Source: Hetaerina americana
Lineage: Eukaryota > Arthropoda > Insecta > Odonata > Calopterygidae
NCBI GenBank assembly: GCA_022747635.1
Contig: JAKTNV010000005.1
Location: 85,494,469-85,558,468 of the forward strand
Direction of reading: 5' to 3'
DNA length: 64,000 bases
This document shows positions 12,246-24,600 of the stretch, in pieces; position 1 is the stretch's first letter, and each line of letters opens with the position of its first letter. The notes under the pieces were generated by a model, which saw nothing but the letters and a program-made list of their open reading frames with translations, was not told where the DNA came from and ran no database searches. A program made the position numbers and the translations under genes.

Positions 12246-15229
12246 ATATTTCGAAAATGTATATGCTTAGCTGAAGTGGGCGAGTCTGAAGCCATCAATA
12301 TATGCAACAGCAGACATGAATAATTAGAAATTATAAATGATTTTGACATTTGTGATATTAATGCAGTGTTATGGGAAAGAGACGATGGTGTTGTCTCTTC
12401 TGGTCTAGTAAAATGAATCATTATTATGAATTCTCCACCAATGACTAATTTAATGATTTCCTGGAAATATTGCAACTATTATGAAATTCAGAAAGTTTTT
12501 AAGTAATCATTTCAATATGTACAATGGCTGGTGCCATTCTAATTGTAGGAGCTACAGTAGAAAATAATTTGCCCATCCATTTGTTTGCCCAAGGAAGTCT
12601 TTACTTACACTTACACGATAGGAAGTACATGATAACAAGTTAATTCTTATTTCTAATTCTTTCATGGAAGGAAATTTATGATTTTCATCTTTCCAATTTC
12701 TTTATTTGTTCACCGCCAATCCTCATTGGTTTATCTATTAATCTGAGGAATGGTCAAAAGCAAATAAGCTAACCTACCAATCTATTACTTTCCTTGTAGT
12801 TCTTTGAGGTGACATATTCCATCACCTGCTTCTCATAATTCATTCTTGGTCATCCATTGTTACTTTTCCCTTTCCTTATCATTGTGCAAGATATTATTCC
12901 CCAATGATTTAACTTTCCTCTTTGTTTCCCATTAACATAGGTATTTCACCCCTTCAGGATGTCCCACATCGAAAATAATCTTTCAGTTGAGCATCAAATC
13001 ATAATTTATGAATACAATATAATGCATAAGCAATTGATTTAGGGAAAAAAAACATTGAATTGGGGCAAAAAATAAATACATGACAACAATAATTTTTTGA
13101 CTTTAAACTCCTTTGAGGTTACTCCATAATTATTTCCATCCTTATCATATATGAACATGATATTGATTTCCAGATTCATTATCAGAATAAGATATAAGCA
13201 CAATAAATTATATAAATTAAAAAACATAAGGTCACTCTTTATAGGACATCCACCCTACTATTACCATTTCAATGTTTCTTCTGAACAGCACAAATGCATT
13301 AGTTTTCCTCTTTAATTGCCACCTTGAGCTTTCAATTATGTCATCCCTTCTAACAGCTTCTTTTTTCAAAAAATTCTAGCTCCCACCAAGAAAGGCATGT
13401 ATTTGTCTTTTCTCACAGTTTTGGGGAAAGAATGTAAAAATAATATTTTGTATTATTAAAAAATATCTCATATTAATACAGGCATAATGTTATACATATT
13501 ATAATAATCAAAAGAAACTTATTTCACCATAATAATAAACAAAAAAGTTTCCTTGAAAACCTATGTAATAATTTTACCCTTGTGAAAAAAAATATTGAAT
13601 GATCTATGTCCTTCGTGACACTGCATTTAAAGATATGAAGTTAAATGCATAAATTAGGTAGTAAGTACACTGAGTTTATCTTCAGGAGCTATTCCTTGTT
13701 TATTCTATGACCTACTAAATATCACATTATAAGTGTGTCATCTCTGCAATTTAGCAATAGATTTTACTGTCAATTCCTTTTGTAAAATATGTAGTTACTA
13801 GAGCCCCGTGAAAACTTGTCTTAGGGAATTATTAAATAACATTTTTAAGTACAAGCAGAAAGAAAAAGAGGACTAGATATTTAGAGTGATGTCCACATTT
13901 GGACAAACTTTAAATATTGGAATTGAGAGAGAGAATAGGTATGGAAAACACAATTTTGTACCACTTGTGCAAAAGGCTGCAAGGAAATATAGACTGGTTA
14001 GGGTGAGTAACATAAAATTTATTCTTGCAGAAGAGTCAACGGTGCTGTCAATTCTTTTTATCATTAATAAGTACTTTTGAATGTTTTTCCAGTAAATATT
14101 GGCACAGAAATTAGGTAAGAGTAACACTCAATCAAAAACATTTTGACAGTTGTGCAAATTGTTTTTTGTGCATAAAATTAAGTCTGTTTGCTACCAAAAC
14201 TGCCAGTCAATCGTCAAAAGATTTTCCCAATTTATTTTCTCGATTTAAGTTTTCGATAACAAAATAAAAATGACATTTGATTTTTTTGACAACTTTATTG
14301 CAGTACATCTCAGTTAAGTTTTTCATTTTCAAACAATTTTTTTTCTAAAATTGGACAAAATTTGGTAAAATAAGAAAACATTATTGTCCACATTGGAAAG
14401 CTTCACAACAGTTTACTTTACTCCAGCAAGTGTAGGCCTAAATGCTAAACTTCTTCAGGTAAAGAGCATTTTAATACACTGGAGTGCATATCCTTGATCG
14501 TTTCATAGCAAAACATTATAAAGATAACATCATTTAACAATCAACCTTCATAAATCACTTAAACTGATCAATAATTGGTGGTTTTCAACCTTAAAAAGAC
14601 AAACAATACCATGACTGAATTAGTCAAATGCAATAACAAGACATCAATATAGAAAATTGGCGTTCATTTTCTTATGAAGAATGCAAACACCAGGCTAAAA
14701 GTTATAAGTACAAAAATACAATTCACAGTATAACCCCTATTTAATGGACCAGTGGAGGATATAACTACATTTCACCAAATGAATGTTTTCAATTTATTAT
14801 TCTAGTCTCATCGTGACCTTAAACGTTCCTTCTCTTTCTAAGGGTAATCACAGACTGAAGAAAAGCAAGGCATTGGAGGAGCGGGGAAGTCAATTCTCTT
14901 GACAGTCAAAGGTTCTGCTTGCTCCCATTATGGCAAATATTTTCCCATCTAATGCATGTGGTCCACGTCTTGTGTCAATAATATTCAACCGGTGCTATTT
15001 ACTTTCTCAATCCTTATGAATATGGGGTCAGTTGGTTGGCTGACGAATGAACTCCCTACTTATATCCAGTATATAATAACTGACAATGTTGTTTGCATCC
15101 GTGGAATTTTCAAAGAGCTTAAATTGAAGTCGGTACACAGAATTCATTGGCTACTGACCTTGTAACATTCACACACCACGAACGAAAAAACATTTTGCCA
15201 TTACAAAAATCAACCTGAAGATTGACTTT

Positions 15230-15350
15230 GAAAGGTAAGAGGCTGGCTGGGCTGTGAAGATCACACATTAGCAGGGTAAGCAGGGAGGGGTAGCTCCTTA
15301 CCCTGTGGCCCCTGAGATTTCTTGCAGAGATGTGCTATCCAGTATATCAA
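15230..15350 (-). repeat. SINE-A fragment
   Basis: Only the middle of the SINE-A body is recognisable (GATCACACATTAGCAGGGTA and CCTTACCCTGTGGCCCC on the plus strand). The orientation is the same as in other copies, and the tRNA-like head is missing. Confidence 0.45.
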
Positions 15351-16075
15351 ATCACTTGGATTTTAGCTATAGCTGTCTACAATGCACGTCCTACATCAAT
15401 GAGGCCCCTCTCTCCCTAACATAAAAATTGTTTGAGTCTGCAGATCAATCTTCTTGGCTCACTCACAAAAAAGCATTGCATGAAAACTAAATTATTGTAC
15501 TGAAAATAGTCTTAGTAAAATATATGTAAAACTAAGGTAAGGGACATTCCTGGCAAATAGCTACCGCATCAGTTTGAATGAATAAATACCATTAGGTTAA
15601 AGTTACATAAAAAAATATTCAAGGACAAGTGGTTAGTCATTAAATGTTCTAACATTTCACTAATATTCAAGGCAAATTGATATTTTACAAAATTATACAC
15701 ACAAAACCAACAGTGTTACAAATAAACATCATGAACGAAATGTATAAGTTTTATTTACTCAAACTTTAGTCAGTTGCAATTCACTTTATTTTTATGAGGA
15801 ATGTTAACTGGTAAAATATAAAAAAAGCCACTGAATGTGTAAATTTCCTACTGATCATGTTCATTTCTAGGCTACGGGAGTGTGATTTGAAGGCAAAAAG
15901 AGATGAAAGAATTATTTAGTAGACCAAACTAGCAACAAAATAGAAAATAAACCTGGAAAATAGGGTCCTTTTCTTTCCCGTTTCCGACATCTTTTTGAAC
16001 CACTAATTGGTAATAAATAATAATCATGAAAAATATGAGAGAAATAAGAGCAGAAAAGGAAAGGACAGTATGAAG

Positions 16076-16165
16076 AAATAATAATATTACATTTTATTTG
16101 CCCAAAGATATTACAAAGATACTGAGTTGATGGATGGAGTATGTACACCACGATATAAGGCACGT
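16076..16165 (-). mobile_element. LINE 3' tail, same family as 60497-62400
   Basis: The plus-strand sequence from the ATAATAAT run through TTTTATTTGCCCA..., GGAGTATGTACA and GATATAAGGCACGTCA matches the 3' end of the element at 60497-62400 in order and orientation. It appears to be a heavily 5'-truncated insertion ending in an (AAT)-type tail. Confidence 0.7.
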
Positions 16166-16649
16166 CACTTGAAAGGCAAAGAAGAACTACAGGAATTGGA
16201 CACACCTTGAGGCACAATGGATAGTTAGGATATAATAGAAGGAAAAATCACACAAGGAAGACCAAGAAACAAATAAAAACTAAGGAAATAAAACAGGAAA
16301 GCTGTTAGGGGTGAGAGAATTTATCAACACTGAATAGAGAAGAATGGAGTACTGGCAGTCAACCAATCTTAAGATGATCAACACTGATGATAAATAAATG
16401 TGAATTGCTAATAAAACTGCATTTTTCTGTGGTATTGTGATAAATCAAAGGTTTCTGGAGTTTCCATTACAAATTACTTCAACTACTAACATAAAAAATA
16501 ACAAAAGTATATTTTCTAAAAGAAAACTAAAACGGAGATTGATGGATTGCAAAATTTTCATACAAATACAATATCAAAAAGGAAAACAATGTTATCAAGG
16601 TTGGTTTTCCCATTTGTGGCAAGCTATAAACATTGACATAAAAAAAACT

Positions 16650-16915
16650 ACAGTTATCACCCTGAAGGTTGGTTTGAATGGTGAGGGAAGAGCTCACCAA
16701 TACTAATAAGCCCACCAATGGCATTTGACATTCACAGGCATCAGGGTAGGGGGGCCAGTTCCTTTTCCTGTGCCACCGATGGTTTCCCATGAAGATCTGA
16801 TGCTAACCCAAAAATTACACAGCTAGGGAAATTCTTAGGGTGCCAAAAGGGGTTCCCGAGAATCAAACATGATCCTGAAGCAACACTCTACCCACTGGAC
16901 TATCTTGCCCCCCAT
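16650..16915 (-). repeat. SINE-A copy 3
   Basis: Body and tRNA-like head are present in family order, with the minus-strand head ending AGTCCAGTGGGTAGAGTG. The B-box region is diverged, so the copy is old. Confidence 0.75.
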
Positions 16916-19044
16916 AATGACACCATCAAGAAAAAATGCTGTACAAGGATATCTGGTTTGATTAAATTGACAAAAATAATTATCATCATATGGAAACTTC
17001 AACAAAACAGATAGTTCCAACGTTTTCCGGTAACTGGTGGTATGCATTTATTACTCTGTACATCCATAGCCTCAATAACAATAACATAACTAACTTTTGA
17101 ATTTCATAGTATTTCTAAGTTGCCTTATGACTCATATTAATCAACAAAGCAAGAGCTCTCATGAGCACTCGCTTAATTGAAAAACGTGAAAATATTTATG
17201 CACCTAGGGATACTATTATTTATAGCTAAAGCAACTTATCTACAGTATTTAATTCTACATTTATTTTTTCAATCCATTTAAAGCTTCTTTGAGGACTTTT
17301 TAACCCTGAACCTGAGACACCAATGATCTAGGTAAGACTCAAGAGGTTGGTCAGAAGGTTCTAACTATTCCAGCTGAACTGTTCAATCAATGCAACCAAT
17401 TTCTACAACTCATGATCCGACTGAGAGAAGTGTTAACCTGTAATAGTCGATATTTATGTTTTTTGAAGAGAAAGCATCAATATTTTATATTAATTTATTC
17501 AATGCATACAAAAATATTGCATCTGCATCGTCAGATTAACTCCTACCACCATCCAGGTCAGGGATTGTAGAAGGGAATAAAGAAATCATAATTCTGAGGG
17601 AATGGAAATTAAGAATGCACTACGAATGAGGCCAATAGACTAACCAGATAAGATTTCTCTCATCAACACAAGGCTTATTTTCTTACAGCAAAATAGCACA
17701 TGCTCTTTCTTTACAATAACATGTATAACCACAGGCAATCAAGGTATTTTTCCGTAATGCGGAGTTAACAATATGATCCAAATTAATGCCACTATTTCAT
17801 CAACAAACAGACTTAGATTATGGATGAGAAATAATTCAGTATTATTTGTAAGGAGATATTTTAAATGTCCTCATTTTTAGAGCACTGAATTCTTCATGAC
17901 TTGGAGAGTTTCTTAAATCATGGATATGTCCAGGAGAGGAAGGACACCAGTATAACCAACTGTACTTCATGAACTGATAGTTTTACCCATTCATTTCAGC
18001 AAGTTAGTCAGTTAGTGTCATGTTTCTCAAGTTGCATTTTTCTCACAGAAGGTGAAAACTCATTGCGATTCAAAGGGACCCTTGGTTACAGATGTAAGCG
18101 AAAGACCAAACAAGAGAGCTACAACATGTTCCTAACTTGTGAAATGCTTGCAACATGTAAATTTTAAGAAATACGACTTGCCAAGCCTATGACGCATGTA
18201 GCTAAACCTTGAATTTACATTTTGGAGTAGACTGGTTAAAAATACATAAAATCATGGTTTATGTAAAATTGAGGTCAGGAAGAAAAAAAATATTTAGCAT
18301 ATTTTTATGTTTAGAAATTAAAAATCTCAAATGTTATAATAAAATAAATAATATAAATATCAACAATTTGCAAAAAACAAACAGGTGCGATGAATGTAAA
18401 TAAAAGCATCCTTGCACTGAAAAAAATTGAGATAGAAAAAATAAAAATTAGATATGCATGTTTAAACAACTAACAGAAATACCATTATTTCATCTTAAAA
18501 TGTTTTTCACCAATAAAAATGGACACTATTCGTCAATAGTGCGCCTTGTCCATCGAGGACCCCAAGGAGAGATGAGATATTTTACTCTTTCATTGCCGTC
18601 TTCACTTTTGCACATCTGTCAGGTTTAAAAAATCAGTTTTTCTACAGACTAACAAAATATCAGTATAACATGAAAAACAATAGTCATTATTACTACCCCA
18701 GAGCTTGTTATCAGATTCTAAATGTTACTGCTCAACTTCCTAACCAGTTTTATACAATCACATACACTTGTTTTTCCATCTCCATCAAGTGCTTGATTTT
18801 CGACTTCTATTTTTTTTTTCCTTTCTGTTATTTTCCACCAATGCGATTCCTCATTAAAATGAAATAATGCCTTTAATGGACATCATTCTATGGTTGAGGT
18901 GTCATTTCAGGTTATTCCAAGAGAAGCCCTCCCACCTAGGAGATAACTAGACAATGCTCATTTTCATAATGAATTAATATACACCTTAATAACCAATGCA
19001 ACAGCAAATAACTATTACAAGAGATATCAACCATGGCAAAGTCT

Positions 19045-19890
19045 ATTAATGACCATGCAATTTTACAGAAAGACTGGAAAAACTTTTTAATTGGTGCACA
19101 GAGTGTCATTTTAATCTTTCCAAATGTAAATTGTCACCTTCATGTCCAAGAAAATGTTTGTCAATTTTAACTATAGTATCTATGGTATTCCTCTCAAGTG
19201 GGTGACTTCAATTACTGACTTGAGTTTTACAACTGATAAAAAGCTAAATTTTCATTTGCACATTAGATCTATTTGCTCAAAGGCTTATCATAACATCTCT
19301 TGGGGTTACTTAAGCAAAACTATGCTTCTGATTTCTCTATCAATATCTTGGTACGATTATATTGCGCCATTGTTCAGCCTCTCCTTGAATATGGCTTTGT
19401 GATGTCAACCATTCCATTTCACTTATGATATGGCTATTGAGTAATAATACAAACACGCTTTGTCAAATGGTAGTGTTACAAAATTAATTACCCTCTTTTT
19501 AATGCAGGCGACCACCCCAATTTATGCCAAACTTAAATCTAATTACTTTAAATGCAAGACAGAAGGTTGCCGACGTAATTTTTCTCCACAACCGTTTGAA
19601 CAGCCCTGTTGACTCTTAGTCATCTTCCAGGCATTGCAGATAATAATGTCCCAACATGTAGAACAAGACATACTTCAATCTTTTGCGGTCGATTCGGAAG
19701 GGTCGAGGTTAAGAAGTATGAACTGTTGACACAAGATTTTACGATTGGTAAATGAGTTTTTCAATTATAATACTGACTCCGACATTTTTAACGATTCATT
19801 GAATTTTTTTTTTAAACTTCACTTTTTTTAGTTAGAAATAATTGTTGTGGTATTTGTATTGGATTACCTGTATGTGCTAAATAAATTATT
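19045..19890 (+). mobile_element. CR1/Jockey-like LINE, RT thumb and 3' end (broken)
   Basis: The frame reads LQKDW...FNWC, then after a shift GIPLKWVTSITDLSFTTDKK and LNFHLHIRSICSKAYHNI, then LLEYGFV. This is the order following the catalytic YxDD block in CR1/Jockey-type reverse transcriptases (LNxxKC, LGV.xD.kL.F..Hi, PLLEYG). Several frameshifts and stops follow. The copy ends near 19890 in a TAAATAAATTATTATTA-type tail. Confidence 0.7.
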
Positions 19891-20639
19891 ATTACATATA
19901 TTATTATATGAATGGAACAATATGCATAGGATAAATAAAAAAAATAACAATAACGAGCAAATATTCGGAAAAAATCAGCAAACAATTCCCAAAGGATAGT
20001 GAGATTTTACATAACTTCTCAATTCAAAAATGTAAAGTTAAGGTTCTTACCACATTGGTTTACATGGTAAGGAACATAAAAAAATGTGAGCTCTTTGAGG
20101 ATTACGGGTTAACATAAGTAAATTGGGGTAATGTAAATTCAAGGTTTCACTCTAGTGATAGTTAGGACAGCAACTTAAGAGAAGGCATCACTTATCAGAA
20201 AACAGAAAGAACAGTCATCCCCAGAAACATCAATTAAATATTTCAATGTAACAATTAAAAGTCACCGTTGTGGAATCTCCCGCAGTTTCTTTGGAATCAA
20301 TAAAATATTGCTGAAATTTTAAAAAATATTACAGAAAATTGCAATGGTGAGCATATAATTTTTTTTAAGAGAAGGAATAATTCTTCATGTCAAAAGTTTC
20401 AGCAAGAAGCCATTCCAAGGAACTTTTATTACTTTAGCCAACTACCTCCATTTTCTGACACAAAAAATACCTATATATGGCAATTAAAGAAAGCAGACCT
20501 CTCAATAATCTCATTTTTCACATAGGACTGAGTTTAGCGGAGAGTTTTTTAACATGATTCATGAAGCAGAGGTTTTTTGCATGTCCACACCCATTGGTAC
20601 CTCACCTCACATCAACCAAAAAAACTTCAGCTAATAGCC

Positions 20640-20893
20640 CATAGGTTGGATCGATAGATGATGCTAGAGTCCATCTGTTATTAAGTCCTGTATTGCGCGT
20701 GAATTTCACATGCCAGTGTAATGGTACCAGTTCCTTTCCTTGTGCCATCTGTCGTTTTGCAGACAAATCTCATACTTGAAAAATCGCAGAGCTTGGGTGA
20801 AGCTAAGGGTGGTCAGAGGCATTCCTAAAAATTAAACCTGGGCCCTCTGATTAGCACCCCAGTGCTCTATCCACTGGAATACCACCTCCCTCT
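20640..20893 (-). repeat. SINE-A copy 4
   Basis: The body is diverged but collinear. The tRNA-like head on the minus strand reads TTCCAGTGGATAGAGCACTGG and the box-B region is mutated. Confidence 0.75.
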
Positions 20894-21483
20894 TCACTTC
20901 AACAAAAATGCCTCATTACTGTGCTACTAACCCATTACTTTGGTAAACATTTACTTTTTTTAACCTTTAGTTACCTGCATTGGGTCATATTGACTTCATC
21001 TTTTCATCTGCCTCAAATCATTTATTTTCCTAAAATTTTTTGAGGACATTTCTTCAATACAATATATTCTCCTGCAACATGGCTTTCATCATTTGAAATT
21101 TACTTTATCCCCCTTATATGCTCTCTTTAGGGATTTGACTTAATAAGTAAGGGAGGGGGCAAGGAGAGACAGTCACCTCGTCAACTTTCAAAGTAAGATC
21201 CCATGTATACCATTGGGAAATGTGGACTTTCAGCATTGACTTCAGGGGAAGTGGGGCACTTTTTTCCATGGGACCACACTAATTATTTGACAGAGCTAAA
21301 AAGCATAAAAAGCATGATATTGATCACCTGGTAAAGGAAAATAATACATAACTATAAAATTTTTCATTGGGATCAGAAAGGTATTCACTAAATTTTGGTA
21401 CATTAAATTTGGGTTATACTGTACTTATTATAAGCATCGGAAGTAGAGAATGGCATACTTTATACGATTTTTTCCTCTGGAAA

Positions 21484-21625
21484 CTACTTGTTATAACTTT
21501 GCCTGCCTGCCAATTCTAGGAGATATCTGTCAGGGTGATCCACCCAATCACTAGACGTCAGCTTAACTTGCCTCTGCTTCTCGGCTTGTTTCACTTCCCA
21601 CTTCTTCACGTCGAGTTGAGCCTCC
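21484..21625 (-). CDS. MEAK7: MEAK7-like exon 10 (C-terminus)
   Basis: It encodes REAQLDVKKWEVKQAEKQRQ and WVDHPDRYLLELAGRQSYNK, then TAG at 21484-21486. A charged helix is followed by the conserved DHPDRYLLELAG tail. The acceptor is GATTTCAG; the intron before it is only 73 bp. Confidence 0.93.
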
Positions 21626-24600
21626 CTGAAATCAAAGAGAGGGCAGTTGGTATCTGATGACTGGGACATGACATAATGGAGAGAGGTTTGGTAACTACCT
21701 TGAGTGCGTGGTCCCGCAGCCCCAAACTTCAATTCCCAAGAGGGGATACGGGATCCCACAGTACGTCAGAACTGAGAATGATTCATTCACGTTGATGGAT
21801 GGTTTGCGAGGATCCTTGCCTGCCCTGATTCCATACGGATATCCTCGAATGGATGTATTCATATACAGGAGTTTTTCACCTTCTGCAAAAAAATAAAGGG
21901 ACTAACATCAGAGGCAAAATGCAACTGCAAGAATCCATAATGCATATCTTCTATATTATACATACAAAACCAAAGTTTACATAAGAGATGTAAAAAAGAG
22001 AGAGCTAGATCGATATCCAATGTACTGCCACTAGTACATAGCAAAACTTCTAGTAACCAATAACCCTTGGAATAGGTCATGTATCAGACTTTGATTGAAA
22101 ACAACAGTCCATCGATTTCACCACAGTATCATTATCATGGAAAAAATACATGGAAATAGCCTCATATATACACTGTATTAGGTAGCATGAAAGATGCACC
22201 TTTTTTCAAAATTATGGTTCAAAATAACACCTGGGTCTTATATGTAAATGTTTGAACTCCAAAGGTTCGCATTCAATATTGAATGTTATTTTTACCGCAG
22301 ATGGTCAAAGTAATACCTATTCCATCCCATTTATTTATATATGATATTAATTATTCATTTGAAGAACATTGCAGTTGGGATTGCCTAATTAAGCTCATTG
22401 CTTTCACGTGATGTGAATATAGGGTAGCTTGCTTATGTGATGCCAAAAGTGAAGAGGCACAAGCGGGATGTCAAATGAACTTGATTGTTTTCCATCACAA
22501 CAAAACAGCATGTGATATTATTACTGAGTGGACTCATATGTTTTCCAAAATTACCATAAGAAATATGACAACAGGAGATGAGATATTAAACTACACAATA
22601 CAATGTAAACAAGGAGTGCTAGACCTTGCTAAAGAGCATGAAAACAGATCAGCAGCAAAACATATTGGTCTACCACCTACCAAAAAAGGATTGTGCCACC
22701 TATTTGCCTTTCCTGAAACATAAGAACTAAAAGGATTGATAACATAAGTTGGTGGCATGCCAAACTTTGGCACTCCACCTTTATCTCTTAAGTTTTTGGA
22801 CTCAAAATTTTTTTCCTTGGGTGTGCCCCACCAAAACAAGGTTACATCTTATTTCCCACCAAATACCGTAATTAAAACAGGAGGTGGTGAAAGTAGATGG
22901 TAGGGAAAACCATTTTGAGTTTTCTAGTGTTCACCGTGAATTAACATGGACATTATGTCAACAATTTAGAACAACCTTGAAAGTGATCTGTTCTCTTTTA
23001 GGCCAAATATTCTTGAAAATAATTAAAACTTCTATCAGATTAATCTAATTCCTATTCCCATTCAGGAAAAACCCATCACCCCAGTCAATGTCCATACCCC
23101 CAAAACAATGTCTAACATGTGAAACATGATCGCTAAATTTGACAGGATGAAAATAACTTTGATTATAATTTGTTTAATATTAAAAAAACATAATCATCAT
23201 CGTTGTATTTCATTTACACTCTAAATCATTAAAATGAGGGGCACTAGACTCTGCAGGTCCACAGTTCACACTTTATTGCCCCACGACCATGGTTTCGCTA
23301 CTGCTCAGCATTATCAGGTGAGGTGGCAGTGAAACCATGGTCATGCGTTAGTAAATTGGGAACTGTGGAATTGCAGACTTTTTTTTACCATTACTTGCAA
23401 TACAGAGAGATTCCACCGAGTTAAGGTTGAGACAGTGTCCTACATCAAGAGGTACAACAGTCATTAATACATATTTAACAAGTATTCTTAGGTTATTTGC
23501 TATTAAAAATACACAGATGAAAAATACCATTAACTTAAATTACGACTATGAAAATGTTGCTCATCTCTTTTCCTTTTCATTCATATGTTTTTTTATGAAC
23601 AAGCATAATAATCAGTTAAATTTAATGGAGAAAACATGTACAGTTGTGCATTTTTTCAAAGTTAACTGCCTTACTCAGAAGTAAAAACATTACTAAAATA
23701 CAGCATAATAAAACAAATAACATCCTTCTTTCAGCCTCTTCTTTTAACTTCTCTTTTAAATTCTAAAAGATCCACTAGTATTATACCATTCCTCAAAATT
23801 AAAAACAATGAGAATAGTGGTTCCTTAGGTAATTCCATATGAAGGCATGAATTTTAAGAATTTTCATCCAATGAACAGAGTTACTAAATGAACCAATATC
23901 AGAGAAACAGAAGAAGAGCTATGCAAACAATAGTACTTTCAAAAATTTTGGCAGCACTCACTCGAAGAACAGTATCCATGGCATTAAGTTATTGTAGTCA
24001 TAGCTTCTGGTCCTGCCAGTCAAAAATGTGTGATATGAGATCCCCTAATAACTGGAATTCTGCATAACCTAGGCAATGGATAATTTAGACACTCAAAGGA
24101 GAAAGCATATGTGTTCTATCTCCATCATGAGACGGATTTCTGAGGTAATTTAAAAATATTTTGGAAAATGTTGTTATATGAAACGTCCTATAGGGTTTAA
24201 TATGTGTTTCAATATTATAGGTCAATGTTTCCACATCAAGGGCCAGACAAAAGGAAGATAGTTAATGCCAGGAAGAAAATCACAAGACATTTTTAAGTAA
24301 GAAGAAAAGTACATAGTAAACTTTCACATACGACATTTAGTCCGGAGATAATTATAAATTCTCTGCAAATGTCTTCCTTTGAGCTAGTAATGGACATGTC
24401 TGTCATGTCTGACACACCAAAGTTTTTCTTTGGTACATCTACTTTTTATAATTATTTATTATTATTTGGGTCAACCATTTATGGAAGATTGGATGGACAC
24501 AAACTTAGCACCCTAAAATTTCTTACCCTCACCTATTTGGGAGTCTTACCATACAAAGTGGTTTTTTGACGGACATAAACTGAAAACCCATACATTTCTA

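Larger units (their letters stand above)
11060..21483. other. Gene-free region between MRPL18 and the TLDc gene
   Basis: No conserved exon was found. Contents are LINE C-terminal remnants at 11870-12245 and 19045-19890, a LINE 3' tail at 16076-16165, and SINE-A copies at 15230-15350, 16650-16915 and 20640-20893. The rest is AT-rich sequence with no recognisable feature. Confidence 0.6.
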
